Assembly (NCBI GenBank): GCA_030015575.1
Contig: JASDDO010000018.1
Coordinates: forward strand, 379,311,908 to 379,375,907
DNA length: 64,000 nt
Direction: 5' to 3'
DNA from: Agapanthus africanus
Taxonomy: Eukaryota > Streptophyta > Magnoliopsida > Asparagales > Amaryllidaceae
Part shown: piece by piece, positions 1 through 13,283 of the stretch
How the letters are laid out: each line of letters begins with the position of its first letter
How positions within the stretch are numbered: the first letter of the stretch is position 1
The notes under the pieces: model-generated
What the model saw: only the letters and a program-made list of their open reading frames with translations
Database searches by the model: none
What the model was told of the DNA's origin: nothing
Position numbers and translations under genes: made by a program

Positions 1-2233
1 CCTGGAGTTTCTAAAAGAAGAATGTGATTCTCTCTCAGCTTACTCCTTCGAATACACCACAACACAACGGTGTATCGGGGCAGAGGTATCGCACCCTATA
101 AGATATGGCGCGCTCTATGATGAGCACTGCTGAGTTATCTGTTTCCTTTTTGGTATTATGCACTTGAGAAGCTGCATACCTATTGAATGGGGTTCCAACC
201 AAATCAGTGCCTACCACTACAGATGAGATATGGAATGGGAAGAGACCATGTCTTAAATAAGTTAAGATATGGGGTTGTCCGGCCTATGTTTAAAGGCAGA
301 ATCCGGACAAACTCGAGGCAAGGTCGGTTCTGTATATTTGTTAGGATATCCCAACATTTGTGAGGGAATATCTTCTACCACTCTGAGGAGCAAAAGGTGT
401 TTTGTTTCTCAGTATGCCACCTTTTTAGAAAAGGAATTTCTTGTGAAGAAATTTATGGTCATGAGGTAGAACTGGAAGGAGTTCCAGCCAGACAAACAAC
501 AGCTGATGATTTGGTGAAACCAAAGGATTCAGTAGTTTCCAACGTACCTCAGCCTCTCCGTGAATCTGGTAGGGTTCCTCATCCACATGAGAGATACTAC
601 GGTCTTCTCGATAACAGTGGGAGCGAGGAATTCATCATGGTAGATGATGGCCCAATTAGCTTCGAGCAGGCCATCACGAGTGGTGACTCTATGAAATGGA
701 TGGATGCAATGCGATCTGAAATGGAATCCATGCACATCAACAAAGCATGGATTTTGAAAGTTGCTCCTGAAGGGGTAAAACCCATCGGGAGCAAATGGAT
801 CTTTAAGAAGAAACTTGGTGTAGATGAAAAAGTTGAGACTTTCAAAGCTAGGCTTGTTGCAAAAGGTTTTCTTCAACGACCAGGTGTAGACTATGATGAA
901 ACCTTTTCTCCAGTGGCTATGCGTAAGTCCATCAGGAGCCTGCTTTCCATCACTGCATACCATGACTACGAAATCTAGCAAATGAATGTTAAGACCGCCT
1001 TTCTAAATGGTGATTTAGAAGAGTGTGTGTACATGACTCAGCCAGAGGGCTTCGCAGACAGTGGGAGCAGCGGGAAGGTGTGCAAGCTGCTTAAATCCAT
1101 CTACGGGTTAAAGCAGGCATCGAGGAGTTGGAACATCTGTTTTGATGTGGTAGTCAAAGAGTTTGACTTCATCAAAAATGTGGATGAACCTTGTATATAC
1201 AAGAAGGTGGCAAAGAGTAAGGTTGTCTTCCTCGTATTATACGTGGATGACATACTCTTGATAGGAAATGATGTTCCTATGCTACACTTGGTCAAGCTCC
1301 TCTTATCACGGGGATTCTCCATAGAAGATATGGATGATACCTACTATATCTTGTATATTATGATCTATGGTGATAGATCTATGTGGATATTGGGAGTGTC
1401 CCAAATCCAGGTACATTAACACCGTACTAAAGGGGTTTAGTGTGGAGGATTTTATGCGTGGTGGTTCGTCCACTTACTTAGGAATCACTCTCTCCAAAAA
1501 GATGTCTTTAAAGACTGATTTAGAGAGAGATCGCGTGCAAGGGATAACCTATGCTTCGGCAGTAGGCTCTATCAGAGTATGCGATGTTATGTACCAGACC
1601 AGATGTAGATGAATCACTAGGTATAGTGATCAGGAATCAATCGGATCTTAGGAGAATCGCTGGACAGCTGTGGAGAACATTCTTAAGTACTTGAGAAGCA
1701 CTAAAAGAAAGTTCTTGGTTCCAACTTCCAGAGTGATATGTTCGACTGCAAGTCAGTCACAGGTATTGTCTTTATCCTCAATGGAGGGACGGTATGTTGG
1801 AAGAGTTCCAAGCTAGATACCGTGGCATACTAGACGATAAAGGCTAAATACATTTCTACCAACGATGCTACCAAATAGGTTGCCTGGACATTTCTTGTTA
1901 ATGAGATGAACAAGGTTCCTACCATTGAGCGTCCAATAACTGTTATTGTGACTACAATGGAGTTGTGGCTTTAGCCTAGGAACACCTGTCCCATCATCGA
2001 TCCAGATATATTCTGAGGAAAGTATCACCTGATCAGGAAGATGGTTGATCTCCAAGGGATCGAGGTAAGGAGAGTAGATTTTGAGGTTAACACGGCGGAT
2101 CCACTCACCAAGGCTTGCTCCCCAAATACTATTTGAGAGATTTTGGGATGGTTGAGTATGGGATACTACAACCACTGCTATAACTGTTGAGTATGAGATA
2201 CTGCAACAAATGGTCTTAGTGCAAGTGGGAGAT
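1..2233 (+). pseudogene. Decayed Ty1/copia polyprotein, 3' half (copia B)
   Basis: This is the remnant of a copia Gag-Pol: integrase C-terminal part, reverse transcriptase and RNase H, entering from beyond the left edge. The first 480 bases match the integrase end of copia A (38160-38640) but with frame breaks. Reverse transcriptase is readable at about 560-978, including the KARLVAKGF and DYDETFSPVA blocks. It continues at 982-1345 with KTAFLNGDLEE, KQASRSWNICFD and the catalytic YVDD at 1240-1251. A TAG at 976-978 replaces the tryptophan that copia A has in IWQMDVKTAF. From 1420 to 2200 RNase H is recognisable only in pieces, for example DPLTKA near 2098, because of many frameshifts and stops. 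The 3' end abuts a polypurine tract and LTR. It is non-functional and older than copia A and A'. The copia assignment is secure; the finer lineage (perhaps Tork/Angela-like) is a guess. Confidence 0.9.
2219..2233 (+). other. Polypurine tract of copia B
   Basis: GTGCAAGTGGGAGAT lies directly before the LTR start TGTTAG. The same tract precedes the 3' LTR of copia A (40393-40406) and, on the minus strand, that of copia C (10451-10465). It would prime plus-strand DNA synthesis. Confidence 0.85.
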
Positions 2234-4420
2234 TGTTAGTTATATGTGTGCCCTAGAGGCCATTACTGTACATGGGATGTATATTGTAGTGTATGCTTGG
2301 ACATATATAGGGAGGGCTTTCTTGCTTGACATGATAGTATGCTATCTGGTTGCTCTTTATCTTAACATGTTGACTTGTATATGTGATGCTGTCTTGCTCT
2401 CACATGTTGATAGAGCCCTTAGGTTGTGTACTTGACTACCAGGACTATGATGCAGATCATACTAGTAGGGCTAAGGGTAGTCCACAAGTACACCCTAAAA
2501 CAGTTCCTAGTCAAGGGTGTATCGAGACAGGGCATCAATATTCCGGAGTATACTAGGGTATACGCATCTTGACCCATATGATGGGCGATGGAAGATCCCA
2601 CATCCATTGGTGTTTGACATCAAAAATGGTATAAGGATGCTCAGTGGAGATTGGGTACACTGAACGGACTCGCAGAGAACTCCTAGTTGGTATTATACCT
2701 ATCGTCAGATAGCAGTTCTCTGGTGACACTGGTACAGGTTAGTTTGTAGACCCGAGATCATCATAGAGTCTAGTGTGATTCCTATTGTGTTTTGATTTCC
2801 ACCTTACCACGTTCAAATGAACGTGCAAAACGGTGGCTTTTGGGTACAGTCCCGAATCACATGGAGGCAATGAGCAAAAGGAGAGGATTCGTCTCTCCCG
2901 GTTTTGGGAGTTGATGTTGCACTATGCTCGATTGGCCATAACAGGAAAGTCCCTGGCCAGGGCTGATACAGAGATTTACTGATAAGTGTTACCAGTAGTT
3001 TCTCGGTCCGTTATGAGCCTCACATTGGCACGACTTATCGGTCATTGAGGTCTGACGTTTACCACCCCTAGACTAGATATGCGACATATCAGACGAAAAG
3101 ACCGGACTGTACGATAGTGTTACTGACAGGCTTTTGCAGGAGTTAGAGCGGGCTAGCTTGCTGATCTTCTGATCGTTCAATACCCGGGTAGCCGTTACGT
3201 CCAGCTAGTACCGCTGACGGCTTGTGGGTTCTTGATTTGATCATCATCTACTGCCTGTGTATTGACGAGTCTTTAGAGTCCTACACAGAGGTTTCACTGG
3301 CTCAGGCAAAACAAAGTAGGAGCACATATGTGATATGTGCGGGACCGAGATTAATACGAGTATATGATACCGTATTCTATTCTCGTGATATAAAGTATCG
3401 ATCAGTTATATAAGATATATCCGGGTTATCGAATCAAATGTTGATTCGATAAGTCGATACAGTATCGATCGGTTATATGAGAGATAGCTGGGTTATCGAA
3501 TCAAGTGTTGGTTCGATAAGTTGATACAAATTATATTAATCGGTCATATGAGATATAACCGGATTATTAAATCAAGTGTTGATTTAATGATTTAATGTAG
3601 AATTATATATATGATATATTAATTTACATTAACTAATATTAGCTCACTTAAGCATTTCTTTTTCTCACAAATACACACTTAATATATATGTGATATATAT
3701 TAATTGTGTTTTATTTATGTGTCATGGTTGATGATACATGCAACATGGGTGTATGAGAGCTATACCATGATAATGATAATGAAGGGTTTATTTATTTAGA
3801 ATAAAACAATTATTAGTTTGAAATTTGTCACATGGCATGAAGCTTCATGAAGCTTGAAGACCCATTGACTTAGTCCACTAGTTTTGTCTTATACTAGATA
3901 TTTGTTAACCCAACTATTATCTAAACTCATGATTAAGTCTCTACATGAGATATATTAGATATTTTCTCACCCATGGTTGCCACTCTCTCTCACATCTATT
4001 ATTTGCTTCTTCTTCCTCAAAGCTCAAAAGAGCTCTCTAGGTTTTGAGAGAAGCTTAAAACAAGAGAGAAAAGTAATTCTAAAGTGAGCAAAAATCCTAC
4101 TTCATCATCCTCTACTAGATTAGCACTTTAGTATAGGGTGTTAGCTTCACTAATCCGACATTAGTGAAGAGGGTAGCTTGGGTTTGTGACTCCTCGACGT
4201 AGATCATTTTCGGCTTTGAAGACTTCAAGCAAGCATGCATCTTTCTTCTTGTGGAGCCGTTTGGGAGTCCTCAAGATCGCAACTTGGAGAAAAGGGACTA
4301 CTACAAAGAGCTAAAGAAATGAAGGACCGGACTACAAAGGTTGTAATCCCTACTCACTTAGATGTAAAGTAGTTTACAATATGTTTCGTATGATTCTCTA
4401 GTTAAAGATTCTAGTTTAGG
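2234..4420 (+). repeat. 3' LTR of copia B, cut by LARD-1 near its end
   Basis: It starts TGTTAGTTATATG straight after the polypurine tract and is homologous throughout to the copia C LTRs and to the LTR at 62651. About 2187 bases remain, close to the 2198-2199 of the copia C LTRs, but the copia C terminal sequence TTCCTAGG...CTACA is not reached. At 4421 the unrelated TGTCACGACCC end of LARD-1 begins. The five bases before it, TTAGG (4416-4420), are the expected target duplication, but its partner would lie outside the window. No ORF of interest is present. Confidence 0.85.
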
Positions 4421-5370
4421 TGTCACGACCCGAAATAGTACGTGACTGGCACTTGAATCATATGAAGTCTATAGGACCCCATCTAATTCAAGTAAGCCAA
4501 GAAATCCCAGAAATCTAAACCATTTAAAGAAATAAGTGAAGAAAACATGTTTTAAAACAAGGGGCTTTAATAACATAAGCCGAAGAATGCATTTTTAAAA
4601 TCTCAAGTCTTTTCTGAAAATTTCGGCAGAGTTTCCTTTATAAATACTGGCCCCAAACGGGGTACAACATGAATAATATATGCACAATGATAAAAGGCAT
4701 CCCCAAGCGGGAGCTAGCTCTTCGTCAATCGACGGTCACAACCACGTAAGCAATATAATGTACAACGCCGAAGGGCAAGGATCAAAACTCAAAAGGAAAC
4801 TCAAACATCAAGAAAATTATAATAATACAACGCGCGACTCTATAGTCGAAAGAATATACAATTGGTTTTCTAAGTCTGAAACAATATACAAGTCTGGTTG
4901 ATGGAGTTACTAGATACAACTGAAAATAAATAAAAGGTACAATGGTGGTCACGATGCAAGTGAACCCACCTACCAAAGCAAATCACCCGGAAAGGGAGCA
5001 GTGTGCCAGCAAAGCCGCACGAAATCTGTACTGCAAACCTGCAAGAAACTGTGGCACAACGGGGGTGAGTTGCCAACTCGTGAGTAGAAAACATCACAGA
5101 GAAGAAATCGCATATATGACGCATCCTAGGTCATATCAAGTAATATCCTTAAATAATATCCTGATCCATCTACACATAAGTGCAATACTACATGCTCGTG
5201 TCAGTACCTCAGATAGAAACATATCAGATATATGATGTATGAATGTATTACTAATGGAAACAGAATACATCATGAATGAGACAACTGTTTTATTTATTTA
5301 ATGAGATTTCTGTATGTATATAAATCGAGTATCATCAATGAAATCAACAGAGAAATCAGTGTCAAGTATC

Positions 5371-5674
5371 GACACAAAACATAAATCTCAATATCTCAGG
5401 CTCCGGCTATCCGGACTGGCCTATATCATCAATCTCAATATCTCAGTGTCTCAAATCTCAATATCTCAATATCTCGGGCTCCGTCAGTCCGGATCGGCCC
5501 ATATCATCAATCACACGACCACGACACAAAACATAAATCTCAATATCTCAGGCTCCGGCTATCCGGACTGGCCTATATCATCAATCTCAATATCTCCGTG
5601 TCTCAAATCTCAATATCTCAATATCTCGGGCTCCGTCAGTCCGGATCGGCCCATATCATCAATCACACGACCAC
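5371..5674. repeat. 152 bp unit in two tandem copies
   Basis: Both copies start GACACAAAACATAAATCTCA (5371 and 5523) and contain paired GGCTCCGGCTATCCGG and GGCTCCGTCAGTCCGG blocks separated by CAATATCTC runs. The related solo LTR has only one such block (55196-55260), so the duplication is specific to this copy or its sublineage. Confidence 0.85.
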
Positions 5675-6926
5675 GAACGGTATCCTACGGATATCCGCCA
5701 CGCTAGACAATCACCGGTAGGCAGTCTGCCCTTGCCGGGCTCATCGTCTACAACTCGAGCTTTTTGCCCCGGGGTACCATACCGGGTCTACCATGTACCC
5801 ACAGACGGTTCATCCAACTTCTCGAATCGGGTCTCGAAAACCATCTCAGAACCGAGAAAACATCTTGGTAGACAATACTCATCATATCAAGGAAAACCGC
5901 ATCTATCTCTTTAAAACAAATCATCAGTTTATAAAACTCACATGCGGTTTCCAAATCCAGAAATCTCAAGAAGGATCCGAAATCATAAAAATCATGATAT
6001 CAATAAACAGTGAATACCGGCATAAATCTCCATAATAATGCATTACCAATGAATATATGAATGCATCTGATATCATGCAATAAATGCAATAGTTAAACTA
6101 GCAAATGAAAGCTATAACATATTGCAACTATCAACTACCAAGCTATGTCAATGAAAAGTATTCTCTAAAGGGTACGTGACATGGCAATTATCGATGATAA
6201 TGTATGTGAGCCGGCAAGCAGGTGTACGTGGAACATACGCATCATCGGTAATGGTGCTGGTGTCCTGACAGCAGGGTTTCACAATAATTATAGATAACAT
6301 ATGTACAAGCATGTAATGCGATGAAATATCATGAATATACAGAAAGTGATGTAGTAACAGCAACATTGAAAAATATACCTACCTAATATACGAGTCATAC
6401 AGTTTGGTATTTAAAATACTCACGATTCTCCACTTTTGAAAACGAGTATGATTCGAGCCCAGTCAAAAGGGTAAGGGAATCCACCTAAGTCTGAGTCGAT
6501 CTATATATATATCTAGTAGTCGGTGATCTCGCCTCAATAGTATCATGTACGATACAATAAATAATATGACATCCTCGAGTCAAGCGTGCGGATCTATCCT
6601 CATAACTATCTCTCATACGATAAATCTATTGTATGGCATCCCAAATCTGGGTACGGGTCAAATATCATATTTATCTCATTACTCATCTGGTATTCTTATC
6701 ATCATATGTCATGAACTGGGGTACAGATCTAAGTGTAGTACAAACTGATACCATCAACAAATATATGTGCGTGTGTCTGGAACACATCGCTTAAAGATCT
6801 GCTATAATCTGCTGTCGTATCTCATAGTACGAACCAAATCACATCACTGATCTCACGGCATCATGCCAAATCACATCGACTCATCTCCAAGTACCATATA
6901 CTATCCTCAACATCCGTGCATACGTG

Positions 6927-6930
<4 letters not shown>

Positions 6931-6964
<34 letters not shown>
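6931..6964. repeat. TA dinucleotide microsatellite
   Basis: About 17 TA units inside the LARD-1 LTR. The solo LARD LTR has one at the equivalent place (56716-56745), so it is an inherited feature of the LTR that keeps changing length. Confidence 0.95.
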
Positions 6965-6966
<2 letters not shown>

Positions 6967-7690
6967 TACCAACACATCCACCTATACATATATATATACA
7001 TATGACATATACACCCAAAACCATATCCCGTGCGTGTATGTGTATGTGTAACAACCTCACTCTAGGGTTCGCGACTAAGAAACCAAATAAACTACTTTCC
7101 TCAAATCTCGCTAACATTAACCGATGATCTCCTAATGCTTTTATTGCTAAGGTTCATATCTCTCCATAACCCGTATATGTATATCTATACCACATCACAT
7201 CAAAATCTTATGAAATCGCGGGGGTGCTATACACCATCCACCCGACTCCCCCCTTAAATATATATCTACTCACTTTGCTCTTCGCTTGCCATTGCCGACG
7301 TCGCCACGCGCTTGCTTGTCGTCTCGAAGTCCTCGTGGGGGTACCTACACATCATAACGTATCGTGCCGCATTAAAACCCAATTCAAAATCAAAACGACA
7401 CGCTAAAAGCCTATAGGTTAGAACCTACGGACTACGCCTTTCAAAACCACCAAATATCATTCGATATAGATGTACAAACGTCAAGTGATCGAGGTAAAAC
7501 ACAAATACTAAAATCCAGAATCTAAAAACGAAAAATATAATTCCGAATCAAAAAAGCAACTCGTGAAATTAGTCCCAGATTTTACCCTAGGCCAAACTAG
7601 CCAATTTTGCATACAGGAGGGGTCTAATTTACAGGAGATGGAGTTACAGACGAAGCACGAAGCCCATAGCTCAAGCTCTGGCCGCAAATT

Positions 7691-7695
7691 GCGGC
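7691..7695. repeat. Left target-site duplication of the Tat-like element
   Basis: GCGGC, repeated exactly at 44398-44402 after the other outer LTR end. It proves that 7696-44397 entered as one unit. Confidence 0.9.
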
Positions 7696-8247
7696 TGGTC
7701 CCCTCCGAATGACGGCGCAACAGGGACGTCTTGCCTGAAATTCGGGGCAGATGCTAATTGGTGCTATCCGTCTACCTCTCCGAAGATTCCAAGTTGATTT
7801 ATGGCACCATGTATCGAAGGTTTAGACGGATGCGTCCGATGTAGCAGACTTCGTCAGATTCCTCCTCGCTTGAGGGGTTTTTGATTGTGGGGACGCTCTT
7901 CCCTGCAGGCGCAAGCCCCTGCAGTTAATTACGCTACCGCATTGCGGTAGCAACTTTCTCCTTCTCCAGATGATCACTTCGTGTCATGTGTGTTCGTTTC
8001 GTATTCGGTTGCCCATGAATTGTATACGGAGACTGAGTTATGTCGTCGCCCGTAGGGCGTGGACTAGTCCAAATCCGTATTATCTTAGATTTGGGTTTGG
8101 GGGTTGTGTTTAAGGATACGTCAGCCTCATTTGAGACTAAGATCGACTTAAACATTTGTTAAGGATACGTTAGTCTAGTTTTAGACTAAGATCAACTTAA
8201 CGGGATCGTTTAGATCCGACAAGAGAGCGATTACGGGAGCCCTGTTG

Positions 8248-8252
8248 TTTAG
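8248..8252. repeat. Left target-site duplication of copia C
   Basis: TTTAG, repeated exactly at 18602-18606. The uninterrupted target is visible in the other LTR of the Tat-like element at about 31693-31708. Confidence 0.92.
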
Positions 8253-10450
8253 TGTAGGGTTCCTAGGCACACCCATGAAGTTCTACAACTGATCAAACAT
8301 GCCAAAATCAAATTTTTCTATGTGCCAAAGAACCCTAAGCAAAGATCGTAACTAGAGGTATAGGCGAAAAAACAAGTTAACAGCTTAACTAGACAGTGAA
8401 AGTGACTACAACCTTTGTAGATCCGGTCCTCCACTTCCTTAGCTCCGTGATGATGTCCTTCCGCTTCGATCATCGGATCCCGGACTCTAGCGATGGTTCC
8501 GTCGAAGAAATGATCGGGCTAGGTCGTCGACTTCGATGCCGAAGATGATCTACGTCGAGGCAACTCAAGATCAAGCTCCAACTTCACCAAGTCATGAAAT
8601 TTGTGAAGAAAACACCCTATACTACATGGCAAGTGGTAGAGGATGAAGAAATAGGAAGCGGGTTCACTTTGGATTTTGATTTCTCACTTGATTTCAACAC
8701 TTGATATTTTTCAAGAATGGTTTCTTCACTTTGACAAGAAGATGAAGAAGAGAGAAAAAATGAATTATCTCTTAAAATAAATCAAGTGATTCTTATCATA
8801 TATGTAACCATGGTTGAGTGTAGAGAATAAACTATGGTTTAAGTGAATGGTTAGGTTAAAGGAAAGAAACAAAATGGTTACTTATTCAAAGCTTCATGAA
8901 GCTTCAACAAAAGACAAAGCAAGCCACCATTTCATTTTCCTTTCCAAAAAATAAATGAATAAAAGAATAAATAAAACAAATATAAAACCTAACCATTAAG
9001 CTAAACATGGTTTAAAATAAACACACACCCAAGTTTGCATGTATCATCAAACATGATACAAACTAGTGCACAAAACTATATCATATATACAATGCGCACA
9101 TCAAGTGAGAAAATCCATCTTAAGTGAACCAATACTAGTTAATGTAAAGTAATATATCAAATATATAATTATACATTAAATTATTAAATCAACACTTGAT
9201 TTAACGATCCGGTCATATCGCATATGACCGACTAATATCCAATGTATCGACTTATCGAATCAATCCTCGATTCGATAACTAGGTTATATCGCATACAACC
9301 AATCGATACATTCATCGCGAGAATAGAATACGGTATCACATACATGCATTATTCTCAGCCCCGCACATATCTCATATGCGCTCCTATTTCGTTTCGCTTG
9401 AGCCAGGAAACCTCTGTGTAGGACTCTAAAGACTCGTCAATACGTCGGCAGTAGGTGATGATCATATCAAACACCCACAAGCCGCAAGCGGTCTGCTAAA
9501 CGTAACGGCCACCCGGGTATTGAGCGATCAGAAGATCAACAAGCAAGCCCGCTCACACTCCTGTGAATCCAATCAGCAACACTTACCGTACAGTCCGATC
9601 TGTTCGTCTGATATGTCGCATATCTCGTCTAGGGGTGGTAAACGTCAGACCCCAATAGCTTGATAAGTCATGCCGACGTGAGGTCCATAACAATCGTGAA
9701 ACTATTGATAACTCTTACCAGTATATCACAGCAACCCTGGCCAGGGATTTCTGGTTATGGCCAGTCGTGCATAGCGCAACATCAACCCTCAATACCGGGA
9801 GAGACGAATCCCCTCCTATCGCTCATTGCCTCCATGTGAATCGGGACTGTACCCAAAAATCACCTGTTTGCACGACTCAGTAGAGCCGTGGTAAGGTGGA
9901 AATCAAAGCACAGTGGGAGACACACAAGACTCTATGACGATCTCGGGTCAACAGACTAAGCTGTACCTGTGTCACCAGAGAACTGCCATCTGACGTGAGG
10001 TATAATACCATCTGGGAGTTCTCGGTGAGTCCGTTCAGTGTACCCAGTCTCCACTGAGCACCCGCATACCATCTCTGATGTCAAACACCAATGGATATGG
10101 GATCATCCATCGCCCATCACATGGGTCGAGAAGATATGCGCTAGTCTACTCTGGAATATCGATGCCCCGTCTCGATATTCCCACGACTAGGAATATTGAA
10201 GGATGTACTCATAGACTACCCAGGCCCCACTAGTATGATCTGCATCACAGTCCTGGAAGTCGAGAACACATCCTAAGGTCTTTATCAACATGTAACAGAG
10301 AGACAGAAAGTATACATGTTAAGATAAAGAGCAACCAGATAGCGTACTATCATGTCGAGCAAGAAAGTCCTACCTATATATGTCCCATCATCCACTCCAA
10401 TATACATCCAATGTACAGTAATGGCCTCTATGGCATACATATAACTAACA
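8253..10450 (-). repeat. 3' LTR of copia C
   Basis: On the minus strand it starts TGTTAGTTATATG after the polypurine tract and ends CCTACA at 8253. It is almost the same length as its partner at 16403-18601 and closely similar. It belongs to the same family as the LTRs at 2234 and 62651. Confidence 0.93.
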
Positions 10451-10465
10451 ATCTCCCACTTGCAC
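10451..10465 (-). other. Polypurine tract of copia C
   Basis: Plus-strand ATCTCCCACTTGCAC, that is GTGCAAGTGGGAGAT on the minus strand, flush with the LTR. It is identical to the tracts of copia A and B. Confidence 0.88.
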
Positions 10466-13283
10466 TAGGGCCATCTGTAGCAGTGGTTGCAGTATCTAAT
10501 ACTCAACCATCCCATAAAAGTCTCTCTTTGGGAAAAAGCCTTTGTGAGTGGATCCGCCGTGCTGTCCTCTGAGTCTACTCTTCTAACCTCGATCACCCTG
10601 GAGATCAACTATCTCCATGATCAGGTGATGCTGCCTTAGAATATGTTTGGGTCACTGATGGGACCAGGGTTCCTGGGCCAAAGCCACACTTCCATTGTCA
10701 TACAATGGTAGGAACCTAGTTCATCTTATGAACCAATATACACCCAAACTGCCTCTTTGGTAGTATCTTTAATAGCGATGTTACCAGCCTTTATCGTCTA
10801 GTTTGCCACGGTATCTAGCTTGGAACTCTTTCAACATACCGTCCCTCCATAGAGGGTAAAGACATTGCTTGGGACTGACATTCAGTTGTCCTTATCACCC
10901 TGGAACCTTTCCAATGATTCTCCCCAGGATCAACTGATACCATCTCACTACAGCTAGTGAGAATCCTAACATTCATTTAGATCTATCTCATAGATCCAAA
11001 ACCCAGGATTTAAGAGGTATCACTTTGATCCTATATGGAGAATCCTTGTGATAAGCGGAGATTGACCGAGCGTAGCATAGGAAACTCCTTTCCTATCAAG
11101 AGTATGTCATCCACGTACTCTACGAGGATTATTACCATACTCCATACTACCTTTTTGTACATACAAGGTTCATCTACCATTTTGATGAAGTCAAACTCTT
11201 TGACTGCCACATCAAAACAGATGTTCCAACTCCGCGATGCCTGCTTTATCCTGTAAAGCAACTTGCACACGTTTCCGCTGCTCCCACTGTTTACGAAGCC
11301 CTCTGGCTGTGTACTTATAGACGTTCTCTTCTAAATCAGTATTTAGAAAATCAGTCATGACACCCAACCACCAGATATCGTAGTCATGGTATGTAGCCGT
11401 GGCAAGTAGGATCCGGATGGACTTAAGCATAGCCACTGGAAAAGGTTTCATCATTATCCATACCTGGTCGATGACGAAAACCTTTAACAAGTCTAGCTTT
11501 GAAAGTCTCAACTTTCCATCTACACCAAGTAATCTTCTCAAGATATACTTGCTCCTGATGGGGATTTAACCCTTCAGATATAGCAACCAAAGTCCATACT
11601 TTGTTGGTGTATAAGGATTCCATCTCAGATCACTAAGCATCCAGCCATTCTTACAGAGTCCCTACTCTCGATGGCCTGCTCGAAACTAGTTGGGTCATCA
11701 TCTCATGATGCATTCCTCGCTCCCACTGTCATCGAGAAACCGAAGTATCTCTCAGGCGGACAAGGAACCCTGCTAGTTCGGCGGAGAGGCTGAGGTTCGT
11801 CGGGGACTATTGAATCTTTTGGTTCTGTCAAATCATCAGCCGTAGTTTGTATAGCTGGAACCTTTCCTGTTCTACTTAACAGACCTTGCCTCGAGCTTGT
11901 CTGGATTTTGCTTTTAGACATAGTCCGGACAATCCCAAACCTTAACCAACTTAAGATATGGGCTCTTCCCTTTCCATATCACATATGAAGTGGTAGGCAA
12001 CTGATTTGATCTAAATCCAATTCAACAGGTATGCAACTTCTCAAGTGCACAACCCCAAAAGGAAATATGCAACTCAGTAGTACTCATCATAGAGCATACC
12101 ATATCTAATATGGTGCGATTGCTCCGCCCCGATACACCGTTGTGCTGTGGTGTATTCAGAGGAGTAACACCGAGAGAGAATCTCATTCTCCTTTAGAATA
12201 GTCTAAGAATTCCATGCACAAGTATTCTCCTCCCTGATCTTATCATAGGACATAATACTTATACCCGGTTTTTGGTTCTCTACTTCTAACTTATATTCTG
12301 TGAATATCTCAAAAGCTTCGGACTTATGTTTCAACAGGAACATATGGCTGAATCTTGAGAGATTATCAGAGAATGTAATGAAGTACAAAGAACCGGTCTT
12401 GGCATGTGTAGACAGGGGACCTTGCATACATCACTATGTATCAGTCCCAAGAGTTCACTAACTCTTTCTCTGTTTCCAATAAACAGAGCTATGGTCATCT
12501 AATCTTTACGACATGACTGGCAAGTTTCACAAGATGCAAATTCAAACTGATTTAAATATGCATCTTAAATGTAACTTCAGCCAGTCGGGTTGCATTGATA
12601 TGACCTAGTCTACAATGCCTCAAGAAGGATTCGTTCATTTCTGAACTCTTCCTCTTGTGTGTGTTCTGTATACAAGGAACTGTAGTTTGATTTAGAACGT
12701 CAATGCTTTTAGATAACGTACCTGAACCGATCAACTTTTGATATAGGAGATGTTCAAAACAATATCCAACAATACAAAATTATATCCTTTCTTTACTAAT
12801 AAAGAGACTGATATGATTTTGTATATCAGGTTCGGTATCTAATAGCATTTGTTCTGAATCAATGTATTGGTAATACAGGGTGACAGTGACCAACAGACTT
12901 GGCTGCAACACTTGTACCATTTTCTGTCTCATGAAACTTATCACCCGTTCTCAGTTTTCTACCTTTCTGTAGCCCTATGTAACTGATTACATATCTGGGA
13001 TCCTGATCCGGTATCAGATCCCAGGATGCAGAGGATACTGAGAAACAGTTCTGTGTAACGAACACACCCGAAGAAGATGCATCATATGCACTTTCTTCGT
13101 TTGGGCGGCATAGGAATTCTGGTATTCCCCTATTTCCTGCTCTGCCTTATAATAATTATAAGTTGGAGCGGGACCAACGTTCCCCAGCTCAGTATAACAA
13201 GCGGATTCGGTCAATACATCCATATTATTATCTTGATTAAGGCGTGATATGGTCGCTACCTGGAGAGAGAGAGAAGAAAACAC
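10466..13283 (-). pseudogene. Decayed copia C polyprotein, most of gag deleted
   Basis: Read on the minus strand from 13283. The gag start (NNMDVL near 13225) is followed after only about 150 bases by a decayed protease region at 13065-12859 (VTQNCFSVSSASW, aligning with IENCLSINSTSW of copia A). The gag core and its zinc knuckle are gone. The integrase zinc-binding part is at about 12734-12552 (LRHCRLGHINATRL) and core fragments are at 12427-12203 (FSDNLSRF, FLLKHKSEAF). Reverse transcriptase fragments run from about 11680 to 11000 in several frames; the catalytic YVDD survives at 11117-11106. RNase H traces extend to 10470. There are many frameshifts and stops and no usable enzyme. Copia A encodes about 270 gag residues, so the deletion exceeds 700 bases. 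Confidence 0.88.

Larger units (their letters stand above)
4421..7695 (-). repeat. LARD-1 3' LTR, left part
   Basis: This is the terminal three quarters of the LTR, with outer end TGTCACGACCCG at 4421. It aligns by eye to 48832-49100 at its start, to the solo LTR 54210-57400 along its length, and in inverted form to 50600-50862 around 7270-7370. It holds a 152 bp duplication and a TA microsatellite (separate entries). The last five bases, GCGGC, are the target duplicated by the Tat-like insertion, and the LTR resumes at 44403. The many short ORFs look accidental. Confidence 0.85.
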